DNA of 64,000 bases from Oligoflexia bacterium (GCA_035326705.1 DAOLES010000006.1:1-64000), one strand, 5' to 3'. Counted from the first letter of the stretch, positions 17,728 to 27,032 are shown. Notes: generated from the sequence alone by a model not told the origin. Made by a program: numbers and translations.

Positions 17728-19182
17728 ATGAACACTAAATATGAAGCAGTTATAGGTCTAGAAGTTCACGCACAATTGAACACACAAACCAAACTCTTTT
17801 GTCGTTGTAAAAATGAATATGGACAAGAAGCAAACAGTGCTACTTGCCCTGTATGCTTAGGACTTCCAGGAGCTTTACCTAAAATTAATCAGTTTGCTAT
17901 TGTGCAGGCGGTTAAAGCTGGTCTTGCCTTAAACTGCAATATTCAACTCAATTCAGTTTTCTCTAGAAAAAACTACTTTTATCCTGATTTACCTAAAGGT
18001 TATCAAATTTCACAATTTGATAAACCTCTTTGTCTAGGCGGTCAGGTTGAGATTGAAGTCAATGAGAAAAAAACCATTGTAATTCTAGAAAGAATTCATA
18101 TGGAAGAAGATGCAGGCAAACTCTTGCACGGTGATAGCACAGAAAACAAAGGTGGCTCACTGGTTGACCTTAACCGGGCTGGTGTACCCTTGATAGAAAT
18201 TGTAACCACCCCCTGTATGAGCTCTGGGGAGCAAGCTTCTGCTTATCTAAAAAAACTACGTAATATTTTGCGTTACATCAATGTCTGTGATGGCAACATG
18301 GAAGAAGGTAGTTTACGTTGTGATGCCAACGTTTCTATTCGTCCTATTGGTTCAAAAACTTTAGGTACAAAAGTTGAAGTTAAAAATATGAACTCCTTTA
18401 AGCATGTACAAAAAGCCATTGAATATGAAATTGAAAGACAAAGTTTGGCGCTTGATAATGATGAAGAGATTCACCAAGAAACGCGTCTTTGGAATCCTGA
18501 CCAAGGCATAAGCATTACCATGCGCAGCAAAGAAGAAAGCAACGACTACCGTTATTTTCCTGAACCAGATTTAAAAGCCCTTGATATTGCGCAAGCATGG
18601 ATTGATCAAATTAAAGAAAACTTAGAAGAACTCCCAGATACAAAAAAACAACGCTATATTACTGACTATGCCCTACCCAGCTATGATGCAGGTGTTTTAA
18701 CCAGTGATAAGGATGTCGCTGCTTTTTTTGAACATGCTTTAAATACACTTGGTGTTTCAGAAAAAAATGCAAAAAACCTGAGTAATTTTGTCATGGCAGA
18801 AGTTTTACGTTTATGCAAAGAGTTGTCTGTGGGTATCAATGATTTAAAATTTGATGCGCAAGACTTGGCGCAGCTTCTTAGTTTTGTTGAGGATGGCACC
18901 ATCAACGGTAAAATAGCAAAAGATATTATTGATAGTATGGCAGAGACTGGTGAAAAACCGCAAACCATTATTGAAAGCAAGGGACTCAAGCAATTAAGTG
19001 ACCCTAATGATATAAAGCCCATCATTGATCAAATCATTCAAAACAATCCCAAACAAGTTGAGCAATACAAAAGTGGAAAAGATAAGTTGTTTGGTTTTTT
19101 TGTGGGTCAAACCATGAAAGAAACCAAAGGCAAAGCCAACCCTGGCATGGTCAACCAACTGTTAAAAGATGCATTAAAATGA
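17728..19182 (+). CDS. gatB: Asp/Glu-tRNA(Asn/Gln) amidotransferase subunit B
   Basis: This 484-residue protein begins with EAVIGLEVHAQL, has zinc-site cysteines (CRCKN; CPVCLGLPG) and the kinase-like core with YFYPDLPKGYQISQ, and ends with the C-terminal YqeY-like tRNA-binding tail. It phosphorylates the mischarged aminoacyl-tRNA and amidates it with GatA-derived ammonia. It overlaps mtnA by 4 bp, so transcription probably continues. Confidence 0.96.
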   Translation: MNTKYEAVIGLEVHAQLNTQTKLFCRCKNEYGQEANSATCPVCLGLPGALPKINQFAIVQAVKAGLALNCNIQLNSVFSRKNYFYPDLPKGYQISQFDKPLCLGGQVEIEVNEKKTIVILERIHMEEDAGKLLHGDSTENKGGSLVDLNRAGVPLIEIVTTPCMSSGEQASAYLKKLRNILRYINVCDGNMEEGSLRCDANVSIRPIGSKTLGTKVEVKNMNSFKHVQKAIEYEIERQSLALDNDEEIHQETRLWNPDQGISITMRSKEESNDYRYFPEPDLKALDIAQAWIDQIKENLEELPDTKKQRYITDYALPSYDAGVLTSDKDVAAFFEHALNTLGVSEKNAKNLSNFVMAEVLRLCKELSVGINDLKFDAQDLAQLLSFVEDGTINGKIAKDIIDSMAETGEKPQTIIESKGLKQLSDPNDIKPIIDQIIQNNPKQVEQYKSGKDKLFGFFVGQTMKETKGKANPGMVNQLLKDALK

Positions 19183-20237
19183 TTCAACCCATTCGCTGGC
19201 AAAATCAGAGTTTATATTTGGTCAACCAATTAAAACTTCCACAAGTTTTTGTTGAACATCAAATTGATCAAGCGCAAGATGCCGCCAGTGCTATCAAAAA
19301 TATGCTTGTCCGTGGAGCTCCTGCCATTGGGATTACTGCCGCTTACGGCATAGTTTTGGCTGCAAAAACCTTAAGCACTTTAACTTTAGACAATGCCCAA
19401 TCTCAACTTAAACCATGGTTTAAAACTTTTGCCCAAACCAGACCTACAGCAGTTAATTTATTTTGGGCACTGGATAAAATGCAAGCATGTGCTGAACAAA
19501 ACCATCCATCAACACAAGCTTGGTTTGATGCTTTAGAGTCCATGGCTATAAGCATTCATCAGCAAGACATTGAATTTTGTAAAAAAATTGGAAATTTAGG
19601 AAGTTCTCTTTTACAAGAAACATGTAAAAACAAACTCAAGCAAAACAAAAAACTTAACATCTTAACCCACTGTAATGCTGGTGCTCTTGCCACGGGAGCT
19701 TGGGGAACAGCGTTGGGAGTTATCCGTAGCGCAAACCAAGATAATATTCTCAACAAAGTCTGGGTTGATGAAACACGACCCTACTTACAAGGGGCACGTT
19801 TAACTGCTTGGGAACTGTTAGAAGACAAAATTCCTTGTACTTTGATAACTGATAATATGGCCAGTTACTTTATGCAGCAACAGCAGGTAGATGCCATTAT
19901 TGTTGGTGCAGATAGAATTGCAGCCAACGGTGATACCGCCAATAAAATAGGGACTTATGGCTTAGCTGTTCTGGCCCATTACCACAATATCCCTTTCTTT
20001 ATTGCAGCTCCAAGCTCTACTATAGATATTGCAACTAAAACAGGTGAAGGCATTCCCATTGAAGAGCGCTCAAAACAAGAAGTAACTCACATAGGATCCT
20101 ATAAAATAGCACCCGATGGCGTAGATGTTGCCCACCCTGCCTTTGATATCACTCCTTACAAGCTAATTAATGCTATTATAACTGAGAAAGCTGTGGTAGA
20201 AGGTGACTATGAGCAGCATTTATCCAAACTTCTTTAA
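19179..20237 (+). CDS. mtnA: Methylthioribose-1-phosphate isomerase
   Basis: This 352-residue enzyme of methionine salvage converts 5-methylthioribose-1-phosphate to the ribulose form. The MtnA signatures are clear: MLVRGAPAIGITAAYG, THCNAGALATGAWGTALG with the catalytic Cys at ~165, and GADRIAANGDTANKIGTYG with the catalytic Asp at ~245. No other mtn genes are in the window, so the rest of the pathway must be elsewhere or absent. It overlaps gatB and the following lipoprotein gene. Confidence 0.93.
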   Translation: MIQPIRWQNQSLYLVNQLKLPQVFVEHQIDQAQDAASAIKNMLVRGAPAIGITAAYGIVLAAKTLSTLTLDNAQSQLKPWFKTFAQTRPTAVNLFWALDKMQACAEQNHPSTQAWFDALESMAISIHQQDIEFCKKIGNLGSSLLQETCKNKLKQNKKLNILTHCNAGALATGAWGTALGVIRSANQDNILNKVWVDETRPYLQGARLTAWELLEDKIPCTLITDNMASYFMQQQQVDAIIVGADRIAANGDTANKIGTYGLAVLAHYHNIPFFIAAPSSTIDIATKTGEGIPIEERSKQEVTHIGSYKIAPDGVDVAHPAFDITPYKLINAIITEKAVVEGDYEQHLSKLL

Positions 20238-20667
20238 GTTGAATAGACTAAACTCAATAGGCTTGGTCTTTCTTACCCTTACATTTTTTTTATTTGTTTC
20301 ATGTTCAGGTAAAAAACCGAGTGCTGTAACCTTACCTTCAGATGACAATACTTTAGAACGCATGTACAAAGAGTCTCCCGATTATGTTTTTAAAAAGTTA
20401 CTTGAAACATTAAAAACTAAGTTTGATTTTAATTATGACTTTGTTGATGAATCAAAATACATTTTATCTACTACTGAAGTAAGAGAACAAAGTATTCACG
20501 GCCCAAAAAAATATCGTATCAATGCTTCAGTCCATGCAGATGATGAAACTGGTGCCAGCACATTGCGAATTTATAAACAAGTTAAGATTTTTCAAAACAA
20601 TCAATGGGAAAGTGTTCCCAGTGACAAAGTTTTAGAAGAAAGTATTTTTGAGGCCTTAAAACACTAA
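20209..20667 (+). CDS. Predicted lipoprotein of unknown function
   Basis: From ATG 20209 (a GTG at 20203 is also in frame) the protein has ~152 residues. A long signal segment ends in a lipobox (LFVSC), followed by a small alpha/beta domain (YVFKKLLETLKTKFDFNYDFVDESKYILSTT is the central region). I do not recognise the family. It overlaps the mtnA end by 29 bp and lies 24 bp before ppa, so it is probably in the same transcript. Confidence 0.7.
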   Translation: MSSIYPNFFKLNRLNSIGLVFLTLTFFLFVSCSGKKPSAVTLPSDDNTLERMYKESPDYVFKKLLETLKTKFDFNYDFVDESKYILSTTEVREQSIHGPKKYRINASVHADDETGASTLRIYKQVKIFQNNQWESVPSDKVLEESIFEALKH

Positions 20668-20691
20668 TTTTTTTGGAGATGCGCTATTAAT

Positions 20692-21216
20692 ATGAATCCC
20701 TGGCACGACGTAGAACTTGGTGATAACACACCTGACTGTGTACCCGCTATCATTGAAATCCCCAAAGACTCAAAAGTTAAATATGAGTTGGACAAAAAAA
20801 CAGGCCTTATCAAAGTTGATAGAATTTTATTCAGCTCTGTGCATTACCCCGCCAACTATGGCTTTATTCCGCAAACTTATTGTGAAGATAATGATCCTTT
20901 AGATATTCTAGTTCTAGGACAAGTTTCTGTTTATCCAAGATCCATCATGATGGCCAAACCCATTGGTCTTTTAAAAATGTTGGATCAAGGAGAAGCGGAT
21001 GATAAAATTATTGCTGTCCACAATGATGACCCAGAGTACAATCATTATGAATCTATTTCTGAACTGCCTCCGCACCGCTTATCACAAGTAAAAAACTTTT
21101 TTGAAGAATACAAACGCTTAGAAAATAAAACTGTGGTGGTAGAAGATTTTCTAGATACTGCTGCAGCCAAACAGTGTATTCTTGATGCCATCCTGCTTTA
21201 CAATAAAAACTTTTAA
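20692..21216 (+). CDS. ppa: Soluble inorganic pyrophosphatase (family I)
   Basis: This 174-residue enzyme hydrolyses pyrophosphate to phosphate. The family I signature DNDPLDILVLG (metal-binding aspartates) and the active-site segments VPAIIEIPKDSKVKYELDKK and FSSVHYPANYGFIPQTY are intact. TTGGAGATG gives a ribosome site upstream. Length is standard for bacterial hexameric PPases. Confidence 0.96.
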   Translation: MNPWHDVELGDNTPDCVPAIIEIPKDSKVKYELDKKTGLIKVDRILFSSVHYPANYGFIPQTYCEDNDPLDILVLGQVSVYPRSIMMAKPIGLLKMLDQGEADDKIIAVHNDDPEYNHYESISELPPHRLSQVKNFFEEYKRLENKTVVVEDFLDTAAAKQCILDAILLYNKNF

Positions 21217-21407
21217 CTTTATACAATTTCATTTACCATCAAACAATCGATTATAGCGAAACATTTGCATTATATCATTGATGCCATTGAAGATGATGAC
21301 TTTGATGATTTAGTAAAAGTTTTAAGTTAATGGTGCACTAGACTTAAAAACCATTAAATATAAATTTATAAAAGCGTTTATTATTCAGAATAAAATAAAA
21401 AATAATT

Positions 21408-22196
21408 TTATAGATCTAGCTTTTTTATTACCTGCTCAATATGTAAAGCCACACCACTGTCTTCAACTGTGATAACAACTCCACACAATCGCACATCGCC
21501 TTTGGCCACTTCAAATTTTTTTCTATTGTTATTTAAAAAACGCTCTAGGGCTAATTCTGTTTTTAAACCTATCACAGAATTATAAGGCCCGGTCATACCC
21601 AGATCGGTAATATAGGCTGTTTTACCCGGCAGTATTTCTGCATCAGCTGTTGGAACATGTGTGTGCGTTCCCACCACGGCACTGACTTTACCGTTAAGAA
21701 ACCAGCCCATGGCTCTTTTTTCTGATGTTGCTTCTGCATGAAAATCAACCACTACTATATTAGCCAGTTTTTTCGCTTTTTTAATGGCTTCCATAGCTTT
21801 GGTAAAAGGACAAGCCACCTCTGCCATATTTACACGACCGAGAATATTAATAGTTGCTACAGATTGATGGTTTTTTGCCTTACCCACATGTAAACCAACA
21901 CCAGGAACTTTTTCTGGGTAATTGTAGGGTCTTAAAACAGCTGGGTTGGTTTTTAAAACTTTATCAATTTCTTTTTTTGAGCGCGCATGATTGCCTGAGC
22001 TAATCACATCTGTCCCCCAGTTGAAAAAATCAGAACAAATTTCTTCTGTCATACCTTTTCCACCAGCTGCATTTTCACCATTCACAATGGTATAATCAAT
22101 GTCATACTCCTCTTGGATGATTTTTAATCCTTCTTTAATGGCTTGCCGTCCAGGACGGCCATAAACGTCGCCCACAACCAGTATCTTTGTTTCCAC
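21408..22196 (-). CDS. ymdB: YmdB-family metallophosphoesterase (TIGR00282-like)
   Basis: This 262-residue calcineurin-fold phosphodiesterase has metal-ligand motifs GDVYGRPGR, VNGENAAGGKG, SSGNHARSKKEI, VVDFHAEATSEK and VVGTHTHVPTAD, with DLGMTGP near the end. B. subtilis YmdB hydrolyses cyclic nucleotides and affects biofilm formation; the substrate here is unknown. It is last in a zapA-fau-ymdB run. Confidence 0.9.
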   Translation of the reverse strand: METKILVVGDVYGRPGRQAIKEGLKIIQEEYDIDYTIVNGENAAGGKGMTEEICSDFFNWGTDVISSGNHARSKKEIDKVLKTNPAVLRPYNYPEKVPGVGLHVGKAKNHQSVATINILGRVNMAEVACPFTKAMEAIKKAKKLANIVVVDFHAEATSEKRAMGWFLNGKVSAVVGTHTHVPTADAEILPGKTAYITDLGMTGPYNSVIGLKTELALERFLNNNRKKFEVAKGDVRLCGVVITVEDSGVALHIEQVIKKLDL

Positions 22197-22215
22197 TTAT
22201 ATTCTCCAAGAATTT

Positions 22216-22791
22216 CTAATTTGTGCCATACACTGCTTTTTCAGTTATGACTCTATTCATTACTATGTCATGAACATCAATGGGCAAAGCTTCTTTCTGA
22301 ACTTGAAAATCAAAAGCAATTCCTACTTTATTTGAACATGAGTTTTGTTCTAAAAACTTATCATAATACCCTGCACCACGACCAATACGGTTACCAAAAA
22401 TATCAAATACCCGACCTGGAATTAGCATAAGATCAAACTCATTGACTTTATTAAAAGTGTCTTTTTTAGGTTGGCGTATGCCATAACTACTTCGCTGTAA
22501 ATTATTAATCTCTTTAACTGAGTAAAAAGTCATACTGTTTAATTCTATTCGTGGAAGAGCAACTGTTATCCCCATGGATAATAATTTTTCACATATAGAG
22601 TCAACGGATAGTTCACTATCATCACTTGCATAACAGGCTACCGCCTTAATTTTTTTTTGACTTACATCAATTGTCTGAAAAAATAAATCACACAGCATCT
22701 TAGCACTGTCACTCTTCTGTTTCGCACTTAGCATTTGGATTTTTTTAACACTTTGTTTTCTATAATATTCTTTATTTTCTTCAATTTTCAT
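22216..22791 (-). CDS. fau: 5-formyltetrahydrofolate cyclo-ligase
   Basis: This 191-residue enzyme converts 5-formyl-THF to 5,10-methenyl-THF using ATP. The C-terminal signature GNRIGRGAGYYDKFL and IPGRVFD are visible, and the N-terminal helical segment includes YYRKQSVKKIQ. It overlaps the zapA stop by 1 bp. The zapA-fau pairing is widely conserved, though the 6S RNA gene that often lies between them is absent. Confidence 0.92.
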   Translation of the reverse strand: MKIEENKEYYRKQSVKKIQMLSAKQKSDSAKMLCDLFFQTIDVSQKKIKAVACYASDDSELSVDSICEKLLSMGITVALPRIELNSMTFYSVKEINNLQRSSYGIRQPKKDTFNKVNEFDLMLIPGRVFDIFGNRIGRGAGYYDKFLEQNSCSNKVGIAFDFQVQKEALPIDVHDIVMNRVITEKAVYGTN

Positions 22792-23072
22792 TATTGATTT
22801 TGATTTTTCTCTAAGGCTTCTATTTTTTCAAAAACGTGTTCAACTCTTTTTTTTATTTTTTTTGCATTATCTTTATGATTCTTTTTTAATTCAATAAATT
22901 CACCAGCTAAGTTTAGTCCCGCCAAAACTGCGATTTTTTCAGCTGACATAGGTCCCATTTTTTTTTGCAGTTGATTAATTTTTTCTGCAAACAAAGTCGC
23001 TGCCTCCTGCATGAATTCCGAATCATGAGATGATTTTATAGAGTAAAGTTTACCTAAAATGGATACTTTCAT
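22791..23072 (-). CDS. zapA: Cell division protein ZapA
   Basis: This 93-residue protein has the ZapA N-terminal fold (ILGKLYSIKSSHDSEFMQEAATLFAEKI) and a C-terminal coiled coil (roughly residues 55-93). ZapA crosslinks FtsZ filaments at the division site. The conserved zapA-fau arrangement supports the call. Confidence 0.85.
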   Translation of the reverse strand: MKVSILGKLYSIKSSHDSEFMQEAATLFAEKINQLQKKMGPMSAEKIAVLAGLNLAGEFIELKKNHKDNAKKIKKRVEHVFEKIEALEKNQNQ

Positions 23073-23205
23073 AGTTGCTCATTACTGTACATGCATCATA
23101 CAAAAAAGGTCAAGTCTCCAAAACAGAGACTTAACCTTAATAAACATATTTATTAATAAAAAGGAAAAGAGCTTTTATACTGAATTTTCCCTGGGTGGGT
23201 TTGCA

Positions 23206-23255
23206 TTGACCAAAAACCGCGTTTTTTGGTCAAGAAGGGGAGAAAAAATCCCCTT
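23206..23255 (-). terminator. Tandem hairpins downstream of rplS
   Basis: Two adjacent dyads follow the rplS stop on the minus strand. AAGGGGA/TCCCCTT lies at 23235-23255 with a T-rich loop. A longer stem at 23206-23233 (TTGACCAAAAA paired with TTTTTGGTCAA) encloses a 4-6 base CG-rich loop. They probably end the rpsP-rplS transcript before zapA. Confidence 0.6.
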
Positions 23256-23266
23256 TTACTTAACAA

Positions 23267-23734
23267 CTAGTTACCGTTTGCAGCAACAGGCTCATTTGCT
23301 TCATCACTGGTTGTTTTATTGCTTGTTTTAGTTTTAGCTTGACCACGTAGCTTTTGAGCTTTAATTTTATTAGCACTTTTCTCTTTAATAATTTCTTTTT
23401 CTTTAATTTGAGCAGCTCTACCTTGTAAATCGCGCAAATAGAACAACTTGGCTCTACGGACTTTACCTTGTTTAACAAGTTCAATTTTATCTAAGCTAGC
23501 GCTTTCATAAGGAAAAACTCTCTCAACACCAATACCATAAGACACTTTTCTGACTGTAAAGCTGGCTTCTTTTTTATTGCGGCCTTTTTTCTTAATAACT
23601 ACGCCTTCAAAAACCTGAACTCTCTCTTTTTCACCTTCTTTAATTTTAACGTGAACTTTTAAAGTGTCGCCAACACGAAATTCTGGAAAATCTTTTTTCT
23701 CTCTTAAGCTATCGATAATGTCTTTTGTTGTCAT
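23267..23734 (-). CDS. rplS: Ribosomal protein bL19 with an extended C-terminal tail
   Basis: The first ~115 residues are canonical bL19 (FRVGDTLKVHVKIKEGEKERVQVFEGVVI; SFTVRKVSYGIGVERVFP; GKVRRAKLFYLRDLQGRAAQIKE). A ~40-residue low-complexity tail rich in Lys, Thr, Asn and Glu follows, making it longer than the usual ~115. The Shine-Dalgarno GGAGAAAAAA precedes ATG. It is the last gene of rpsP-khpA-rimM-trmD-rplS, separated from trmD by ~200 bp. Confidence 0.95.
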   Translation of the reverse strand: MTTKDIIDSLREKKDFPEFRVGDTLKVHVKIKEGEKERVQVFEGVVIKKKGRNKKEASFTVRKVSYGIGVERVFPYESASLDKIELVKQGKVRRAKLFYLRDLQGRAAQIKEKEIIKEKSANKIKAQKLRGQAKTKTSNKTTSDEANEPVAANGN

Positions 23735-23936
23735 TTTTTTCTCCTGCGGCTGCTACATAGACTGTTTAATGTATTTTAGCAAGTCCTTTATCACTTTTGA
23801 ATAATTGGCCAGACTCAAAGTTGTTCGTCGACTCGCTATCCTCACGTACCTTCAGTACGCTCTGGCAGCTCATCTCCTCAAGCCTAGAATATGCCTCAAT
23901 TCTTCAAAAGTTCGGTTTTATTTTGCTTTTAACGCC
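23735..23936 (-). other. rplS leader region with a CGTAC-TGAAG-GTACG hairpin
   Basis: This spacer between trmD and rplS is long for an otherwise tightly packed operon. On the minus strand it contains CGTAC-TGAAG-GTACG (about 23844-23858) within a more GC-rich, structured-looking stretch. Two plus-strand frames across it are overlapping and do not look like genes. It may be an untranslated leader controlling rplS, or a repeat relic. Confidence 0.35.
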
Positions 23937-24629
23937 CTATTCTTTTGTAGTCGACTTTTCTACCATATCTGGACGTCTTTTCAAAGTGTTCTTTTTTGCC
24001 ATATCTTTGCGCCATTGGTCAATCTTTTCATGATGGCCTGAAAGTAAAATATCTGGCACTTTTCGGCCCAAAAACACTTCAGGTCGAGTATATTGTGGGT
24101 ATTTTAACAATTGATCGCTAAAGCTGTCTTCTGCCACGTTTCTATGATCGCCAACCACACCTTTTATACAGCGTGAGACACTTTCCATCATGACCATACA
24201 GGGCAGATCCCCAGAAGGTAAAATATAGTCGCCAATGGAAAACATTTCATCCACCCAACCTTCAATAAAACGTTCATCCACCCCTTCATAACGCCCTGAT
24301 ATCAATATCAATTGCTCATAATCTTGACTTAACTGTTCTGCTTTGGCTTGGTTTAAAACGGGGCCTTGTGGAGATGCCAATAAAACCCTAGACTTTGACT
24401 GTTTTTTAATACTCTCCAAGGCTTTAACCAAAACATCTACACGCAATAACATGCCTGGGCCACCACCATACAAGGTATCGTCCACCAATTTTTGCGGACC
24501 AAGACCATAATCCCTAAGTTGATGACAGTTAAGTTTTAACAGTGCTTTTTCCTCTGCTCGCCGCCACAATGTGTTTTGACGAATAGATTCAATATATTCT
24601 GGAACCAAAGTAACAACATCAAATTGCAC
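23937..24629 (-). CDS. trmD: tRNA (guanine37-N1)-methyltransferase TrmD
   Basis: This 230-residue SPOUT methyltransferase makes m1G37 in tRNAs with G36. The characteristic segments are present: FDVVTLVPEYI, LRDYGLGPQKLVDDTLYGGGPGMLL, ISGRYEGVDERF and FSIGDYILPSGDLP, followed by the C-terminal helical domain. It overlaps the rimM end by 11 bp in the conserved ribosomal operon. Confidence 0.96.
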   Translation of the reverse strand: MQFDVVTLVPEYIESIRQNTLWRRAEEKALLKLNCHQLRDYGLGPQKLVDDTLYGGGPGMLLRVDVLVKALESIKKQSKSRVLLASPQGPVLNQAKAEQLSQDYEQLILISGRYEGVDERFIEGWVDEMFSIGDYILPSGDLPCMVMMESVSRCIKGVVGDHRNVAEDSFSDQLLKYPQYTRPEVFLGRKVPDILLSGHHEKIDQWRKDMAKKNTLKRRPDMVEKSTTKE

Positions 24630-25137
24630 GCAATTCCTCCCAGTTTTTTAAGCAAATAACCTTTTTATCTAAATCTACAGCTTCTATATACTGTTCATGA
24701 AAAGGACACAGCCACTCTTTATTTGTTTCTGAATCTATAATACTTAAAATTTCATGGGCCTTACTCTCAATTAGCCCTTGAACTCTACCCAAAATATTAT
24801 CATCTTGATCTACCACATTTAGTCCAATTAAATCATGAACATAGACTTCATCATTACTGGTCTCTGGCAAATCTTTTCTTGGATAATAAATGGTTTGGTT
24901 GACCAAAGCTTGTGCAAGGTTTCTATTATTAATACCCTCTAGCGCAAGCAACCAACGATCTTTTTCAAATTTTACCGATAAAATTGAGTATGGCTGTAGG
25001 TGATCTCCAATATAAACACAATCTGCATAGGAAAAAAATTCTGAGGCTTCATAATAAAGTTCAACAAAAAAATGGCCCTGAAGGCCCTTGGCCTTCCCTA
25101 CTTTTCCAAGAGTAATATATTCTTCGGTTAGAGACAC
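24619..25137 (-). CDS. rimM: Ribosome maturation factor RimM
   Basis: RimM (172 residues from GTG at 25137) has an N-terminal beta barrel (YITLGKVGKAKGLQGHFFVELY) and a C-terminal PRC-barrel (VYVHDLIGLNVVDQDDNILGRV; WLCPFHEQYIEAVDLDKK). It binds S19 during 30S assembly. The frame is open further upstream, and a TTG at 25159-25161 overlapping the khpA stop is an alternative start. No strong Shine-Dalgarno decides between them. Confidence 0.88.
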   Translation of the reverse strand: MSLTEEYITLGKVGKAKGLQGHFFVELYYEASEFFSYADCVYIGDHLQPYSILSVKFEKDRWLLALEGINNRNLAQALVNQTIYYPRKDLPETSNDEVYVHDLIGLNVVDQDDNILGRVQGLIESKAHEILSIIDSETNKEWLCPFHEQYIEAVDLDKKVICLKNWEELRAI

Positions 25138-25153
25138 CGATAAAAACTGTGAA

Positions 25154-25387
25154 TCAGTCAAGGATTTCAAGCATAGCACGCTTGTTATCTTTGACACTGG
25201 CAGCACTTAAAATTGTACGAATGGCTTTGGCGGTTCTGCCTTGTTTACCAATCACTTTACCAAGATCTTCTTTATTGACGCGCAATTCAAAGATATGTGT
25301 GTGCTCACCAGCAATCTCATTGATAGAAACATCCTCAGGATGATCAACAAGGTTGGATATCATTTCTGTCAGAAGATCTTTTAACAT
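25154..25387 (-). CDS. khpA: KH-domain RNA-binding protein KhpA
   Basis: This 77-residue single KH domain has the GxxG loop in KVIGKQGRTAKAIRTIL, and lies in the conserved position between rpsP and rimM. KhpA proteins bind RNA, often with KhpB, and affect small-RNA regulation or cell envelope growth in other bacteria. It lies 3 bp after the rpsP stop, so it is cotranslated with ribosomal protein genes. Confidence 0.93.
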   Translation of the reverse strand: MLKDLLTEMISNLVDHPEDVSINEIAGEHTHIFELRVNKEDLGKVIGKQGRTAKAIRTILSAASVKDNKRAMLEILD

Positions 25388-25390
25388 AAT

Positions 25391-25621
25391 TTAGCTCGCA
25401 TTTTTGATAAGTTTAGCCACGGTCTCAGAGGTTTGTGCACCTTGAGAGATCCAATAGTTGACTCTATCTTTATCAATCTTAAACTCTTCTTTTCTTTGTG
25501 GATTATAAAAGCCTAACAATTCAATATAGTCACTCTCACGACGCTTACGCTCATCAACAGCAACGATTCTATAAAATGGACTTTTCTTACGGCCATAGCG
25601 GCTCATTCTAATTTTTACCAT
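25391..25621 (-). CDS. rpsP: Ribosomal protein bS16
   Basis: This 76-residue protein has the bS16 signature VKIRMSRYGRKKSPFYRIVAVDERKRR and LGFYNPQ. It is preceded by TAAGGAGAAATC as its ribosome site. It heads the khpA-rimM-trmD-rplS group and follows ffh by 67 bp, an order common in Proteobacteria. Confidence 0.97.
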   Translation of the reverse strand: MVKIRMSRYGRKKSPFYRIVAVDERKRRESDYIELLGFYNPQRKEEFKIDKDRVNYWISQGAQTSETVAKLIKNAS

Positions 25622-25688
25622 GATTTCTCCTTAAGGCGCTTCCTATTATCCTTTTCTAAAACTTTTTTCAATCATTTTTACGCTTTTT

Positions 25689-27032
25689 TTAACGTGAACC
25701 AAACATGTTGGATCTAGCGAAGCCTTTGGCCCCCATTTTACCCATTTTGCTCATCATTTTCTTAGCTTGTAAAAATTGCTTTAAAAAGCGGTTTACATCT
25801 TGTACAGACGTTCCACTTCCATTGGCTATTCTTTTGCGTCTACTGCCGTCTATCAGTTGATGATTTCTTCGTTCTTTAGGGGTCATAGAGTCAATAATGG
25901 CCGTAATGGTCTTCATTTGCTTTTCTTCAACGCCCACAGGTAAGTTTTTCTTTATTTGGGCAGCTCCAGGCAGCATCCCCATCAAGGCATCAATACCGCC
26001 CATTTTTTGCAAGTTACGCATCTGATCAGCAAAATCTTCAATGGTGAACTGATTTTTACGCATTTTCTTGGCCATAGCTTGCGCTTGTTTTTCATCAATT
26101 ACCTTTTGCGCTTTTTCAACCAAAGATACGATATCACCCATACCCAAGATTCTTGAGGCCATTCGGTCTGGATGCATGCGCTCAATATTTTCAACTTTTT
26201 CACCTGTTCCCAAAAAATAAACAGGAACCTCTAAGGATTGTTTAACAGAGATCAGGGCTCCACCTCTTGAATCACCATCTAACTTTGAAACAATAACCCC
26301 ATCAAAACCAACGTGTGACTGAAACTCTTGCGCTGTTTCCAATGCAGACTGCCCCGCCATGGCATCAAGAACATACAAGACCAAATCAGGCTCAACAATA
26401 TTTTTAATTTGTTTAAGCTCATCCATTAAGTCTGTGTCTACAGCCAAGCGTCCAGCTGTATCAAAAATAAAATATTGGCCAGGAACTTCCTTACCTTTTA
26501 TTTTTTTAAGCATGTCTTTACAGACATCAATGGCATTGCTTTGATTATGATCATAGACATGAAAGCCATGCTCTTGGCCAATGGCTTTAAGTTGGTCAAT
26601 GGCCGCCGGTCTGGAAGTATCTGCCGGAATCATATAGGGCATAGCATTTAAGTCATCTCTAATATAGTGCCCAAGCTTACCCACGGTGGTGGTTTTACCG
26701 GTACCTTGCAAACCCATCATTAAGATTTTTACCGGCTTACTACCAAACTTAGGAAACTCTGGTGTATCTTGTCCCAAGACTCTGCGCAACTCATCATATA
26801 CAGATTTAATGAACTGCTGTCCTGGATCAACAGCCAAAAGAACTTTATCACCTAAAACTTCTTTTTTGACCGAATCAATAATGGATTGAACAACATTATA
26901 CTGTACATCAGCTTCTAATAGGCTCTTACGAACCTCTTTCAATGCCTCTGTAATATTACTTTCTGAAATCTTGCCTTTACCTTGCAATGACTTCAAAGTG
27001 GAAGACAGCTTTTCCTGTAAACTTTCAAACAT
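25689..27032 (-). CDS. ffh: Signal recognition particle GTPase Ffh
   Basis: This 447-residue protein has the N domain, the G domain (GLQGTGKTTTVGKLG; DTAGRLAVDTDLMDEL; SKLDGDSRGG; GTGEKVENIE) and the methionine-rich M domain that binds 4.5S RNA and signal sequences. It directs nascent membrane proteins to FtsY/SecYEG. It starts the same-strand group leading into rpsP. Confidence 0.97.
   Translation of the reverse strand: MFESLQEKLSSTLKSLQGKGKISESNITEALKEVRKSLLEADVQYNVVQSIIDSVKKEVLGDKVLLAVDPGQQFIKSVYDELRRVLGQDTPEFPKFGSKPVKILMMGLQGTGKTTTVGKLGHYIRDDLNAMPYMIPADTSRPAAIDQLKAIGQEHGFHVYDHNQSNAIDVCKDMLKKIKGKEVPGQYFIFDTAGRLAVDTDLMDELKQIKNIVEPDLVLYVLDAMAGQSALETAQEFQSHVGFDGVIVSKLDGDSRGGALISVKQSLEVPVYFLGTGEKVENIERMHPDRMASRILGMGDIVSLVEKAQKVIDEKQAQAMAKKMRKNQFTIEDFADQMRNLQKMGGIDALMGMLPGAAQIKKNLPVGVEEKQMKTITAIIDSMTPKERRNHQLIDGSRRKRIANGSGTSVQDVNRFLKQFLQAKKMMSKMGKMGAKGFARSNMFGSR

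Noticed and set aside
23073..23205. 6S RNA gene near zapA
   Set aside because: zapA and fau overlap directly, and the zapA upstream gap is too short and lacks the long 6S hairpin shape.
23797..24041. Two plus-strand frames across the trmD-rplS gap
   Set aside because: They overlap each other and the end of trmD, lack ribosome sites and have no protein-like composition.
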